Below, one piece after another: positions 15,630 through 22,290 of a DNA stretch of 37,202 nt. A program made the position numbers and the translations under genes. Numbering within the stretch: the stretch's first letter is position 1; each line of letters starts with the position of its first letter. A model generated the notes under the pieces. That model was given only the letters and a program-made list of their open reading frames with translations, searched no databases and was not told the origin of the DNA. This DNA comes from an uncultured Lachnospiraceae bacterium (GTDB lineage Bacteria; Bacillota; Clostridia; Lachnospirales; Lachnospiraceae). The stretch is from the NCBI GenBank assembly GCA_947629525.1, contig CANREB010000026.1, positions 1 through 37,202 of the forward strand, given 5' to 3'.

Positions 15630-17027
15630 ATGCAAAAAGAAAATATTTGGCTTGGAAAAGCAAAGGAAAACAAAGATGAACTGAACAAAATCTGTGATCT
15701 CTATAAGAAGTGTCTTGATGAGGGAAAGACAGAGAGAGAATGTGTGGCGCTTGCCATAAAGATGGCAGAAGAAAAAGGCTACCGGGAGCTTTATGCTGCA
15801 ATCGAGTCAGGAGAAAAGCTTAAAGCGGGCGACAAACTTTATGTGGTGCAGATGAATAAGAGCATAGCGCTTTTTGTGCTTGGCACTATGCCTGTTTCGG
15901 CGGGTATGAATATCCTTGGCGCACATATTGACTCGCCGAGACTTGATGTCAAGCAGAACCCGCTCTATGAGAAAGACGGGTTTGCGTATTTTGACACGCA
16001 TTATTACGGCGGCATCAAGAAATACCAATGGACGACAGTGCCGCTTGCGATACACGGCGTTGTGGCAAAAAAAGACGGTACATGTATCAACGTAAGTATT
16101 GGCGAGAAAGAAGACGAACCTGTTTTTGTTATAACTGATCTTTTAGTCCACCTTGCGGGAAGCCAGATGAAGAAGACAGCAACGGAGGCTGTCACAGGGG
16201 AGGATCTTGATATCCTTATAGGCAACTGTCCTTTGGAAAAGAATGAAGAACTTGAAAAAGAGGAGAAAGAAAGCCTTAAGGCAAATATGCTGAATATACT
16301 TAAGGAGACGTATGATATTGAGGAGGACGATCTTATTTCCGCTGAGCTTGAGATCGTGCCTGCGGGTAAGGCGCGCGATATGGGGCTTGACAGAAGTATG
16401 ATCTTGGCGTATGGACAGGATGACAGGATATGTGCGTTTACATCGCTCTTTGCTATGCTTGATGTGGAAGCACCAAAGAGAACTACATGCTGTCTGCTTG
16501 TAGATAAAGAAGAGATTGGCAGCGTCGGCGCCACAGGAATGCAGTCGCGGTTTTTTGAGAATGCAGTCGCAGAACTTATAGCTGCTACAGAGGGTGAGTC
16601 ACAGCTTCTTGTGAGGCGGGCGCTTGCGAGGTCCAGGATGCTTTCATCCGATGTCAGCGCAGGCTATGATCCGCTTTACCCAAGTGTGTTTGACAAAAAC
16701 AATGCGGCATTTTTGTCAAAGGGCATCTCGTTTAACAAGTATACGGGTGCGCGCGGCAAGAGCGGATCTAATGATGCCAATGCGGAGTATATCGCGCAGT
16801 TGAGAAAGGTTATGGACGAGTCGGAGGTTACATACCAGTTTTCAGAGCTTGGCAGTGTTGACGCGGGCGGCGGCGGAACGATCGCGTATATCATGGCAAA
16901 GTACGGAATGAATGTGATAGACAGCGGAGTAGCGGTGCTCAATATGCATGCGCCGTTTGAAGTCAGCAGTAAAGCTGATGTTTACGAAGCAGTCAGAGGC
17001 TATAGGGCATTTCTTAGATGGGAATAA
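15630..17027 (+). CDS. M18 family aminopeptidase
   Basis: This protein (465 residues from this start) belongs to the tetrahedral M18 aminopeptidases (the aspartyl aminopeptidase / yeast Lap4 group). Visible metal and catalytic segments are Gly-Ala-His-Ile-Asp-Ser-Pro-Arg-Leu-Asp, Asp-Lys-Glu-Glu-Ile-Gly-Ser-Val-Gly-Ala-Thr-Gly and the C-terminal Leu-Asn-Met-His-Ala-Pro-Phe-Glu. It should release N-terminal residues from peptides in the cytoplasm, using two zinc or cobalt ions. There are two ATGs, at 15624 and 15630; AAGGGG (15615-15620) is 3 bases from the first and 9 from the second, so 15630 is preferred. A terminator follows at 17082-17112, so the gene is monocistronic. Confidence 0.93.
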   Translation: MQKENIWLGKAKENKDELNKICDLYKKCLDEGKTERECVALAIKMAEEKGYRELYAAIESGEKLKAGDKLYVVQMNKSIALFVLGTMPVSAGMNILGAHIDSPRLDVKQNPLYEKDGFAYFDTHYYGGIKKYQWTTVPLAIHGVVAKKDGTCINVSIGEKEDEPVFVITDLLVHLAGSQMKKTATEAVTGEDLDILIGNCPLEKNEELEKEEKESLKANMLNILKETYDIEEDDLISAELEIVPAGKARDMGLDRSMILAYGQDDRICAFTSLFAMLDVEAPKRTTCCLLVDKEEIGSVGATGMQSRFFENAVAELIAATEGESQLLVRRALARSRMLSSDVSAGYDPLYPSVFDKNNAAFLSKGISFNKYTGARGKSGSNDANAEYIAQLRKVMDESEVTYQFSELGSVDAGGGGTIAYIMAKYGMNVIDSGVAVLNMHAPFEVSSKADVYEAVRGYRAFLRWE

Positions 17028-17081
17028 GCGATACAATATGGAACCTGTTATAGTTACAACTAAACAGAACCACATCATTAG

Positions 17082-17112
17082 AGCGTATAGAGTAAAATCT
17101 ATACGCTTTTGT
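17082..17112 (+). terminator. Rho-independent terminator after the aminopeptidase gene
   Basis: AGCGTATAGA (17082-17091) and TCTATACGCT (17098-17107) form a perfect 10-bp stem with a six-base loop, followed by a T-rich stretch. The core AGCGTATAG recurs in the terminator at 20978-21018. The 170 bp from here to the next promoter hold no gene I can support. Confidence 0.85.
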
Positions 17113-17280
17113 ATTATAGGCAAGAGGTAATCAGCTATAACAGGAAGAACCTTGAAAGGGAACTTCAGAACGAGAGCCGACAGAGTAACAGACAACAAAG
17201 CAGGACTAAGCAGAGGGAGGAAGAAATTTGATAAAATGCAAGTACAGACGCCGCCGATATTGTTTATAAAATAACAATTA

Positions 17281-17309
17281 TTGTCATTTGGCGTGTTTAA
17301 GTGTAAAAT
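17281..17309 (+). promoter_or_regulatory. Promoter of the hydrogenase operon
   Basis: TTGTCA (17281-17286), a 17-bp spacer and TAAAAT (17304-17309) give a clear sigma-70-type promoter with a start near 17316. The inverted repeat ACAAT-T-ATTGT (17274-17284) overlaps the -35. Confidence 0.75.
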
Positions 17310-17312
17310 AAA

Positions 17313-17328
17313 ATGTAAGGGCTTACAT
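17313..17328. promoter_or_regulatory. cre-like operator over the hydrogenase transcription start
   Basis: ATGTAAG and CTTACAT flank a central GG, so 17314-17327 reads TGTAAGGGCTTACA. The ideal catabolite-responsive element for CcpA would have CG at the centre, so this differs by one base. Placed over the start site, it would repress. Another LacI-family protein is equally possible. Confidence 0.55.
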
Positions 17329-17329
17329 A

Positions 17330-17350
17330 GCCGTATTTGCGCCGTATTTG
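17330..17350 (+). repeat. Tandem 10-bp direct repeat, 11-bp period
   Basis: GCCGTATTTG occurs at 17330-17339 and 17341-17350, one helical turn apart, in the untranslated leader of the hydrogenase operon. It may be a regulator site; no protein can be assigned. Confidence 0.6.
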
Positions 17351-17389
17351 TGTTGCGGTGCTTTGAAATTTTATATTAGGAGGTTAATA

Positions 17390-19219
17390 ATGAGCAGACT
17401 TGAAATTCCCGTGCCTGATAAAGCGCAGACAGTAGTCGAGCAGCTTTATAAGGACTTGGAGAGAAGGATCGAGGCAAGCCCGCTGGGATTATGTCCGATA
17501 GATATGACTAAGGCTTTCTTGGAGCTTTGCCATGCGCAGACCTGCGGAAAGTGCGTGCCGTGCCGTGTCGGGCTGCGTCAGTTAAAAAACATGATTTCCG
17601 ATGTGTTAAACGGCAGAGCCACAATGGAAACCTTGGATGAGATGAAAGAAACGGCAGTTTCCATCATGGAGACGGCAGACTGCGCTATAGGGTATGAAGC
17701 GGCAAATATGGTTTATAAAGGACTTGTCGGTTTTTACGATGAATATGTGGCGCATATTGAACTTGGCAGATGCAACTGTACATACAAACAGCCTGTTCCG
17801 TGCGTGTCACTGTGTCCCGCGGGTGTGGATATACCGGGGTACATTGCGCTTGTGCTTGAAGGACGTTATCAGGATGCGATAAGGCTTATAAGAAAAGACA
17901 ATCCGTTCCCAACGACGTGCGGTTTCATATGCGAGCATCCGTGCGAGGCAAGATGCCGCAGAAATATGGTGGACGACGCAGTAAATATACGCGGTTTGAA
18001 GCGAATGGCGGCAGATTTGGCGGGAAAAGTAGCACCGCCTGCCTGTCAGCCTTCGACGGGTAAAAAAGTGGCAATCGTGGGAGGAGGTCCCGGGGGACTG
18101 AGTGCCGCTTATTATCTGCAGCTTATGGGACATCAGGTAGTTGTATATGAAATGCTTCCAAAACTTGGCGGTATGCTTAGGTATGGCATTCCCAATTACC
18201 GCCTGCCTAAAGACCGGCTTGACGATGACATAAACGCTATTTTGGAAACGGGAGTCCAAGTAAAACATGGGCTGAGGATAGGAATAGATATAACGATAAA
18301 TGAACTCAGGGAACAGTATGACGCCGTACTTATCACTATAGGCGCGAGCACAGACAAAAAGCTTGGAATAGATGGCGAGGATGCGAACGGAGTTATCTCT
18401 GCGGTCAAGTTCCTGCTTGATGTCGGAAAAGATGCGGCAATAGACCTTAAAGGACAGGAAGTCTGCGTTGTCGGCGGCGGTAATGTATCAATGGATGCAG
18501 TCAGGACGGCAGTGAGACTGGGTGCGAAAAAAGTCAGTATCGTATACCGCAGGCGTGTTGCCGACATGACGGCGCTGCATGACGAGATAGAGGGAGCGAT
18601 AGCTGAGGGCGTGGAGGTACAGACGCTTAAAGCGCCCGTAAGGATCGAGACGGAAGACGGCAATGTCAAGGGACTGTGGGTGCAGCCTCAGATGATAAGC
18701 GAGATAAAGGGCGGACGCGCAAGCGTCAAATCCACGGGCGAACCGGAAGTGCTTCTGCCCTGCACCACGGTGATAGTTGCTATCGGTCAGGATATCGAGT
18801 CTAAGCATTTTGCGGACGCGGGCGTACCTGTAAACAGAGGTGTCATACAGACGGGAAGGCATGGCGGCTTTGACCTGCTTCCAGGCGTATTTGCCGGCGG
18901 CGACTGCGCGACGGGACCTGCCACTGTTATCAAGGCGATAGGCGCGGCAAAGGTCATAGCGGCAAATATAGATGAATACCTTGGTTTCCACCATATTATA
19001 CAAAGCGATGTGGAAGTGCCGCAGCCTAACCTTGCGGACAGAAATCCCTGCGGTCGCGTAAATATGACCGAGCGCGAAGCATGTGAAAGGATATGTGATT
19101 TCGACGGCGTGGAACTGCCTATGACGGAAGCAGAGTGCAAGCAGGAGGCATCAAGGTGTCTGCGATGTGATCATTTTGGATACGGAGTATTTAAAGGGGG
19201 GCGCAAAACATTATGGTAA
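17390..19219 (+). CDS. Hydrogenase-associated flavoprotein: NuoF-type 4Fe-4S domain fused to a GltD/NfnB-like oxidoreductase
   Basis: This 609-residue protein has three parts. Residues 1-110 match only the C-terminal iron-sulfur domain of NuoF/HydB (Cys-Gly-Lys-Cys-Val-Pro-Cys-Arg, Cys52, Cys55, Cys58, plus Cys98); the FMN/NADH fold of NuoF is absent. A GltD-type domain with two Cys clusters follows (Cys-x3-Cys-Pro-Ala-Gly-Val-Asp, then Cys-Gly-Phe-Ile-Cys-x3-Cys-x3-Cys). The last part is a two-dinucleotide flavoprotein with an FAD motif near 230-235 (Gly-Gly-Gly-Pro-Gly-Gly-Leu) and an NAD(P)H motif near 360 (Gly-Gly-Gly-Asn-Val-Ser-Met-Asp). It probably passes electrons between NAD(P)H and the HydA encoded next, whose gene overlaps it by seven bases. 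AGGAGG supports ATG 17390 over the upstream in-frame start at 17348. Databases may call it a glutamate synthase small subunit, but no large subunit gene is present. Confidence 0.88.
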   Translation: MSRLEIPVPDKAQTVVEQLYKDLERRIEASPLGLCPIDMTKAFLELCHAQTCGKCVPCRVGLRQLKNMISDVLNGRATMETLDEMKETAVSIMETADCAIGYEAANMVYKGLVGFYDEYVAHIELGRCNCTYKQPVPCVSLCPAGVDIPGYIALVLEGRYQDAIRLIRKDNPFPTTCGFICEHPCEARCRRNMVDDAVNIRGLKRMAADLAGKVAPPACQPSTGKKVAIVGGGPGGLSAAYYLQLMGHQVVVYEMLPKLGGMLRYGIPNYRLPKDRLDDDINAILETGVQVKHGLRIGIDITINELREQYDAVLITIGASTDKKLGIDGEDANGVISAVKFLLDVGKDAAIDLKGQEVCVVGGGNVSMDAVRTAVRLGAKKVSIVYRRRVADMTALHDEIEGAIAEGVEVQTLKAPVRIETEDGNVKGLWVQPQMISEIKGGRASVKSTGEPEVLLPCTTVIVAIGQDIESKHFADAGVPVNRGVIQTGRHGGFDLLPGVFAGGDCATGPATVIKAIGAAKVIAANIDEYLGFHHIIQSDVEVPQPNLADRNPCGRVNMTEREACERICDFDGVELPMTEAECKQEASRCLRCDHFGYGVFKGGRKTLW

Positions 19220-20958
19220 AGCTTACAATAGACAATAAGACGGTTGAGGTACCGGAGGGAAGCACCATTATGGATGCGGCTAATATCGCGGGCATTCCCA
19301 TACCGAAGCTGTGTTTTTTGAAGGATATAAACGAAATCGGCGCATGCCGCGTGTGCGTAGTCGAGATAGAGGGCAAGGAAAAGCTTGTCGCGTCGTGCAA
19401 TAATCAGGTGGAGGAAGGGATGGTCGTCTACACAAACAGTCCCAAAGTCCGCAGAAATCGTAAAAAAACTGTTGAGATGATACTTTCACAGCACAACAGC
19501 AACTGTGCGACTTGTGCGAGGAACAGAAACTGCTCGCTGCAGACGATCACGCGCGATCTGAATATTTTGGATGTTCCGTATGAGAAAGAGCTGTACCCTC
19601 TGCCATGGAATAAAAATTTTCCGCTTATCAGGGACGCGGACAAGTGTATTAAATGTATGCGCTGTATTCAGGTCTGCGATAAGATACAGAGCGTGAAAAT
19701 CTGGGATGTCGAGGGAACGGGTTCACGCACGGGAGTATATGTATCAGGGAACAGAAAGATAGAGGAGTCCGACTGCGTTCTCTGCGGACAATGTATTACC
19801 CACTGCCCTGTAGGGGCACTGCGTGAGCGCGATGATACGGAAAAAGCATGGTGGGCTATCGAGAATAAAAAGAAAGTAACGGTAGTTCAGGTAGCGCCTG
19901 CCGTGCGCGCGGCATGGGGCGAAGTGTTCGGCATTCCCAAGGAAGAAGCTACTATGGGAAAAATCGCCGATGCTTTGAAACGTATCGGTTTTGACTATGT
20001 TTTTGATACTGTATTTTCGGCTGATCTTACCATTATGGAAGAGGGCAACGAGTTTGTAGAGCGTTTCAAGAAGGGCGATACAAAGCAGATGCCTATGTTT
20101 ACGTCATGCTGCCCGGGGTGGATAAGGTTTGTGAAGTCACAATATCCTCATCTTGTGTCGCGTCTGTCTACGGCTAAGTCGCCGCAGCAGATGTTCGGCG
20201 CGGTTATGAAAAGCTATTTTGCAAAGAAGATAGGCGTTGCGCCTGAAGATATGGTTACTGTTTCCATAATGCCATGCGTTGCGAAGAAAGGTGAAAGCAA
20301 TATGGAACTTTTCTATGAGGAGTATGCGGGAAAAGACGTCGATATCGTGCTTACTACAAGGGAGCTTACGCGTATGATACGTATGGCGCATATCGACCCG
20401 AAGACTTTGAAAGATGTACCATGTGATGAACCTATGAAGGACGGCACGGGCGCGGGAGTGATATTCGGAACTACAGGCGGCGTTATGGAGGCGGCGCTCA
20501 GATCGGCTTATTATCTGATAAAAGGCGTCAATCCCGATGTCGATGCTTTTGAAGAAGTGCGCAGCAGCAGGGAGCAGCCTAAGTGGAAAGAAGCACTATT
20601 TAAGATCGACGATATTACTGTCAGGACTGTGGTTGTAAACGGACTTGCAAATACGCGTGAACTGATAGAGGCTCTTGAAAAAGGCGATGTACATTATGAT
20701 TTTGTCGAGGTCATGGCTTGCCCCGGCGGATGTGTCGGCGGCGGCGGACAGCCGATAAAAGACGGCTACGAGCTTGCGACGGACAGGAGCGTAAATTTAA
20801 GGCAGCTTGACGAGAACGCACCGCTTAGGTTTTCGCATGAAAATCCTTCGGTACTTAAACTGTACGAAGAATTTATGGAGAAGCCGCTTTCACATAAAGC
20901 GCATATGCTGTTACATACTGACCATAATGCGTGGGAAATGCCGCAGGTCAATCGGTAA
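19213..20958 (+). CDS. hydA: [FeFe] hydrogenase, group A catalytic subunit
   Basis: The 581-residue protein starts with a 2Fe-2S ferredoxin fold (Cys-Phe-Leu-Lys-Asp-Ile-Asn-Glu-Ile-Gly-Ala-Cys-Arg-Val-Cys), then a His-Cys3 cluster (His-x3-Cys-x2-Cys-x5-Cys), two 4Fe-4S clusters (Cys-Ile-Lys-Cys-Met-Arg-Cys; Cys-Val-Leu-Cys-Gly-Gln-Cys), then the H-cluster domain. H-cluster motifs are Thr-Ser-Cys-Cys-Pro-Gly-Trp (297-303), Met-Pro-Cys-x2-Lys-x2-Glu (from 353) and Glu-Val-Met-Ala-Cys-Pro-Gly-Gly-Cys-Val-Gly-Gly-Gly-Gly-Gln-Pro (from 499). All H-cluster cysteines are present. It makes or consumes H2 in the cytoplasm and should partner the flavoprotein before it, an arrangement I recall being classed as group A2. 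Maturases HydE, HydF and HydG are not in the window. The ribosome site is the G run at 19195-19201. Confidence 0.95.
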   Translation: MVKLTIDNKTVEVPEGSTIMDAANIAGIPIPKLCFLKDINEIGACRVCVVEIEGKEKLVASCNNQVEEGMVVYTNSPKVRRNRKKTVEMILSQHNSNCATCARNRNCSLQTITRDLNILDVPYEKELYPLPWNKNFPLIRDADKCIKCMRCIQVCDKIQSVKIWDVEGTGSRTGVYVSGNRKIEESDCVLCGQCITHCPVGALRERDDTEKAWWAIENKKKVTVVQVAPAVRAAWGEVFGIPKEEATMGKIADALKRIGFDYVFDTVFSADLTIMEEGNEFVERFKKGDTKQMPMFTSCCPGWIRFVKSQYPHLVSRLSTAKSPQQMFGAVMKSYFAKKIGVAPEDMVTVSIMPCVAKKGESNMELFYEEYAGKDVDIVLTTRELTRMIRMAHIDPKTLKDVPCDEPMKDGTGAGVIFGTTGGVMEAALRSAYYLIKGVNPDVDAFEEVRSSREQPKWKEALFKIDDITVRTVVVNGLANTRELIEALEKGDVHYDFVEVMACPGGCVGGGGQPIKDGYELATDRSVNLRQLDENAPLRFSHENPSVLKLYEEFMEKPLSHKAHMLLHTDHNAWEMPQVNR

Positions 20959-20977
20959 TAAATTTACTGTTTACATC

Positions 20978-21018
20978 AACAAAGCGTATAGAACAAAAAA
21001 CTATACGCTTTGTTTTTA
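20978..21018 (+). terminator. Rho-independent terminator of the hydrogenase operon
   Basis: AACAAAGCGTATAG (20978-20991) pairs perfectly with CTATACGCTTTGTT (21001-21014) over 14 bp with a nine-base loop, followed by TTTAT. The core AGCGTATAG is the same as in the 17082 terminator. Confidence 0.92.
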
Positions 21019-21041
21019 TATGCAGAGGGAGAAATTCCCTT

Positions 21042-21078
21042 GTCAATCGGTTGACGAAGAAGTAAAAAGGTTTATAAT
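21042..21078 (+). promoter_or_regulatory. Promoter with LacI-like operator for the glycosidase block
   Basis: TTGACG (21051-21056), a 16-bp spacer and TATAAT (21073-21078) form the promoter. GTCAA (21042-21046) and TTGAC (21051-21055) are inverted around TCGG with a central CpG, a geometry common for LacI-family operators, and overlap the -35. A sugar-released repressor is plausible; no regulator gene is nearby. Confidence 0.65.
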
Positions 21079-21122
21079 ATATCTTAAATATCTTAAAACC
21101 GCTATAAGGAGATATACCTGAA

Positions 21123-22265
21123 ATGTCGATACATATATACGCAATGACGCACAAACGTTTCGATGTGCCAAACGACTCACTTTATATCCCACTGCATTTA
21201 GGACATGCCAATGCAAGGGAAGATTTTGGCTACATCGGCGACGACACGGGCGACAATATATCGGATTTAAACTGTTATTATGCCGAACTTTCAGGTGTAT
21301 ACTGGGTTTGGAAAAATGTACATGACGTTGACAATGTGGGGATATGCCATTACAGACGATACCTCACAAGAGAGGACGGCTATGTATTTACCGCAGCCCA
21401 GTATGAGCAGATACTTCAAAGCTATGACGTGATAACGACAAAACAGCTTGAACTTCCAAACTCATACCGTTATGGATTTGGCGCGCATCATAATATATCG
21501 ACACTGGATAAGACCGGTGAGGTGATAAAGGAAAAGTACCCCGAGTATTATGACACATTTGTCAGTCTTTCAGAAAAAAACAAAACATATTTCGGCAATA
21601 TAATGGTGGCGGAAAAAACTCTCTTTGACGAGTACGCACAGTGGCTGTTTGATATATTGTTTGAATTGCAAAAGCGCATAGATCTGACATTTGAGGACGA
21701 TTACCATAAGCGGGTGTTCGGTTTTGTCTCGGAGTTTCTTCTCTATGTATGGGTGACAGCGCGAAAACTCAAAGCATATGAGTGCCGCGTGGCGATAATC
21801 GGGGAAAAGACTGAGACTCGAGAAATAAAAGAAAAAATGGCAGAGTTTTTCAGTAAAAAAGATGTTGAGGGTGCGGGAAAATATTTTGCTTTATGCTTAA
21901 AACAGCGCCCTGACGTGCTTATGGAAGCATCAGATATCACAGGCGAATGCAAGCTGTGCCTTCAGGCAGTTTCTACAGCGGGGCTTGAACTTGAAAAGTA
22001 CGGACATAGCTTTTTGGAGCATATAAGCGATTATGACACAGTTATCAGATTTTTCAGAGGACTTAATGATATAGCGTCAAAAATCACGGACAAAAATATT
22101 GACATAACGGCGGATAGGATAAGTGAATTTACCGAATGTCTTAGAAAGAACGATGTGAGCGATATAGCTCTGCGTGCGGCTGTGAGAATAAATTCCCCTG
22201 ATAACAGCACGCTGCAAAAGGCATATAAGATATGTGATGCAATAGGTCTGGATGACAGGATTTAA
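21123..22265 (+). CDS. DUF4422 family glycosyltransferase-like protein
   Basis: The first 250 or so of the 380 residues match DUF4422: Ile-Pro-Leu-His-Leu-Gly near residue 23, Asp-Asp-Thr-Gly-Asp-Asn-Ile-Ser, Glu-Leu-Ser-Gly-Val-Tyr-Trp-Val-Trp-Lys-Asn, and Val-Gly-Ile-Cys-His-Tyr-Arg-Arg-Tyr-Leu. Such proteins sit in capsule and exopolysaccharide clusters and are thought to be glycosyltransferases. The last 130 residues are helical and not recognised. There is no signal or membrane segment. AAGGAGAT (21106-21113) supports the start. It is the first gene of a block that continues with glycosidases, an odd companion unless it builds or caps a glycan related to the one being degraded. Sugar donor and acceptor are unknown. 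Confidence 0.82.
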   Translation: MSIHIYAMTHKRFDVPNDSLYIPLHLGHANAREDFGYIGDDTGDNISDLNCYYAELSGVYWVWKNVHDVDNVGICHYRRYLTREDGYVFTAAQYEQILQSYDVITTKQLELPNSYRYGFGAHHNISTLDKTGEVIKEKYPEYYDTFVSLSEKNKTYFGNIMVAEKTLFDEYAQWLFDILFELQKRIDLTFEDDYHKRVFGFVSEFLLYVWVTARKLKAYECRVAIIGEKTETREIKEKMAEFFSKKDVEGAGKYFALCLKQRPDVLMEASDITGECKLCLQAVSTAGLELEKYGHSFLEHISDYDTVIRFFRGLNDIASKITDKNIDITADRISEFTECLRKNDVSDIALRAAVRINSPDNSTLQKAYKICDAIGLDDRI

Positions 22266-22290
22266 AAATATATGCGGAACGGAGATTAAG

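Noticed and set aside
17113..17230. Gln/Arg/Glu-rich frame after the aminopeptidase terminator, possible gene remnant
   Set aside because: No start codon, no ribosome site and low complexity; it may be a decayed fragment, but nothing supports a gene.
17281..17328. Rex binding site in the hydrogenase promoter
   Set aside because: The usual TTGTTAA-n4-TTAACAA form is absent; the dyads seen differ in arms and spacing, so the regulator is left open.
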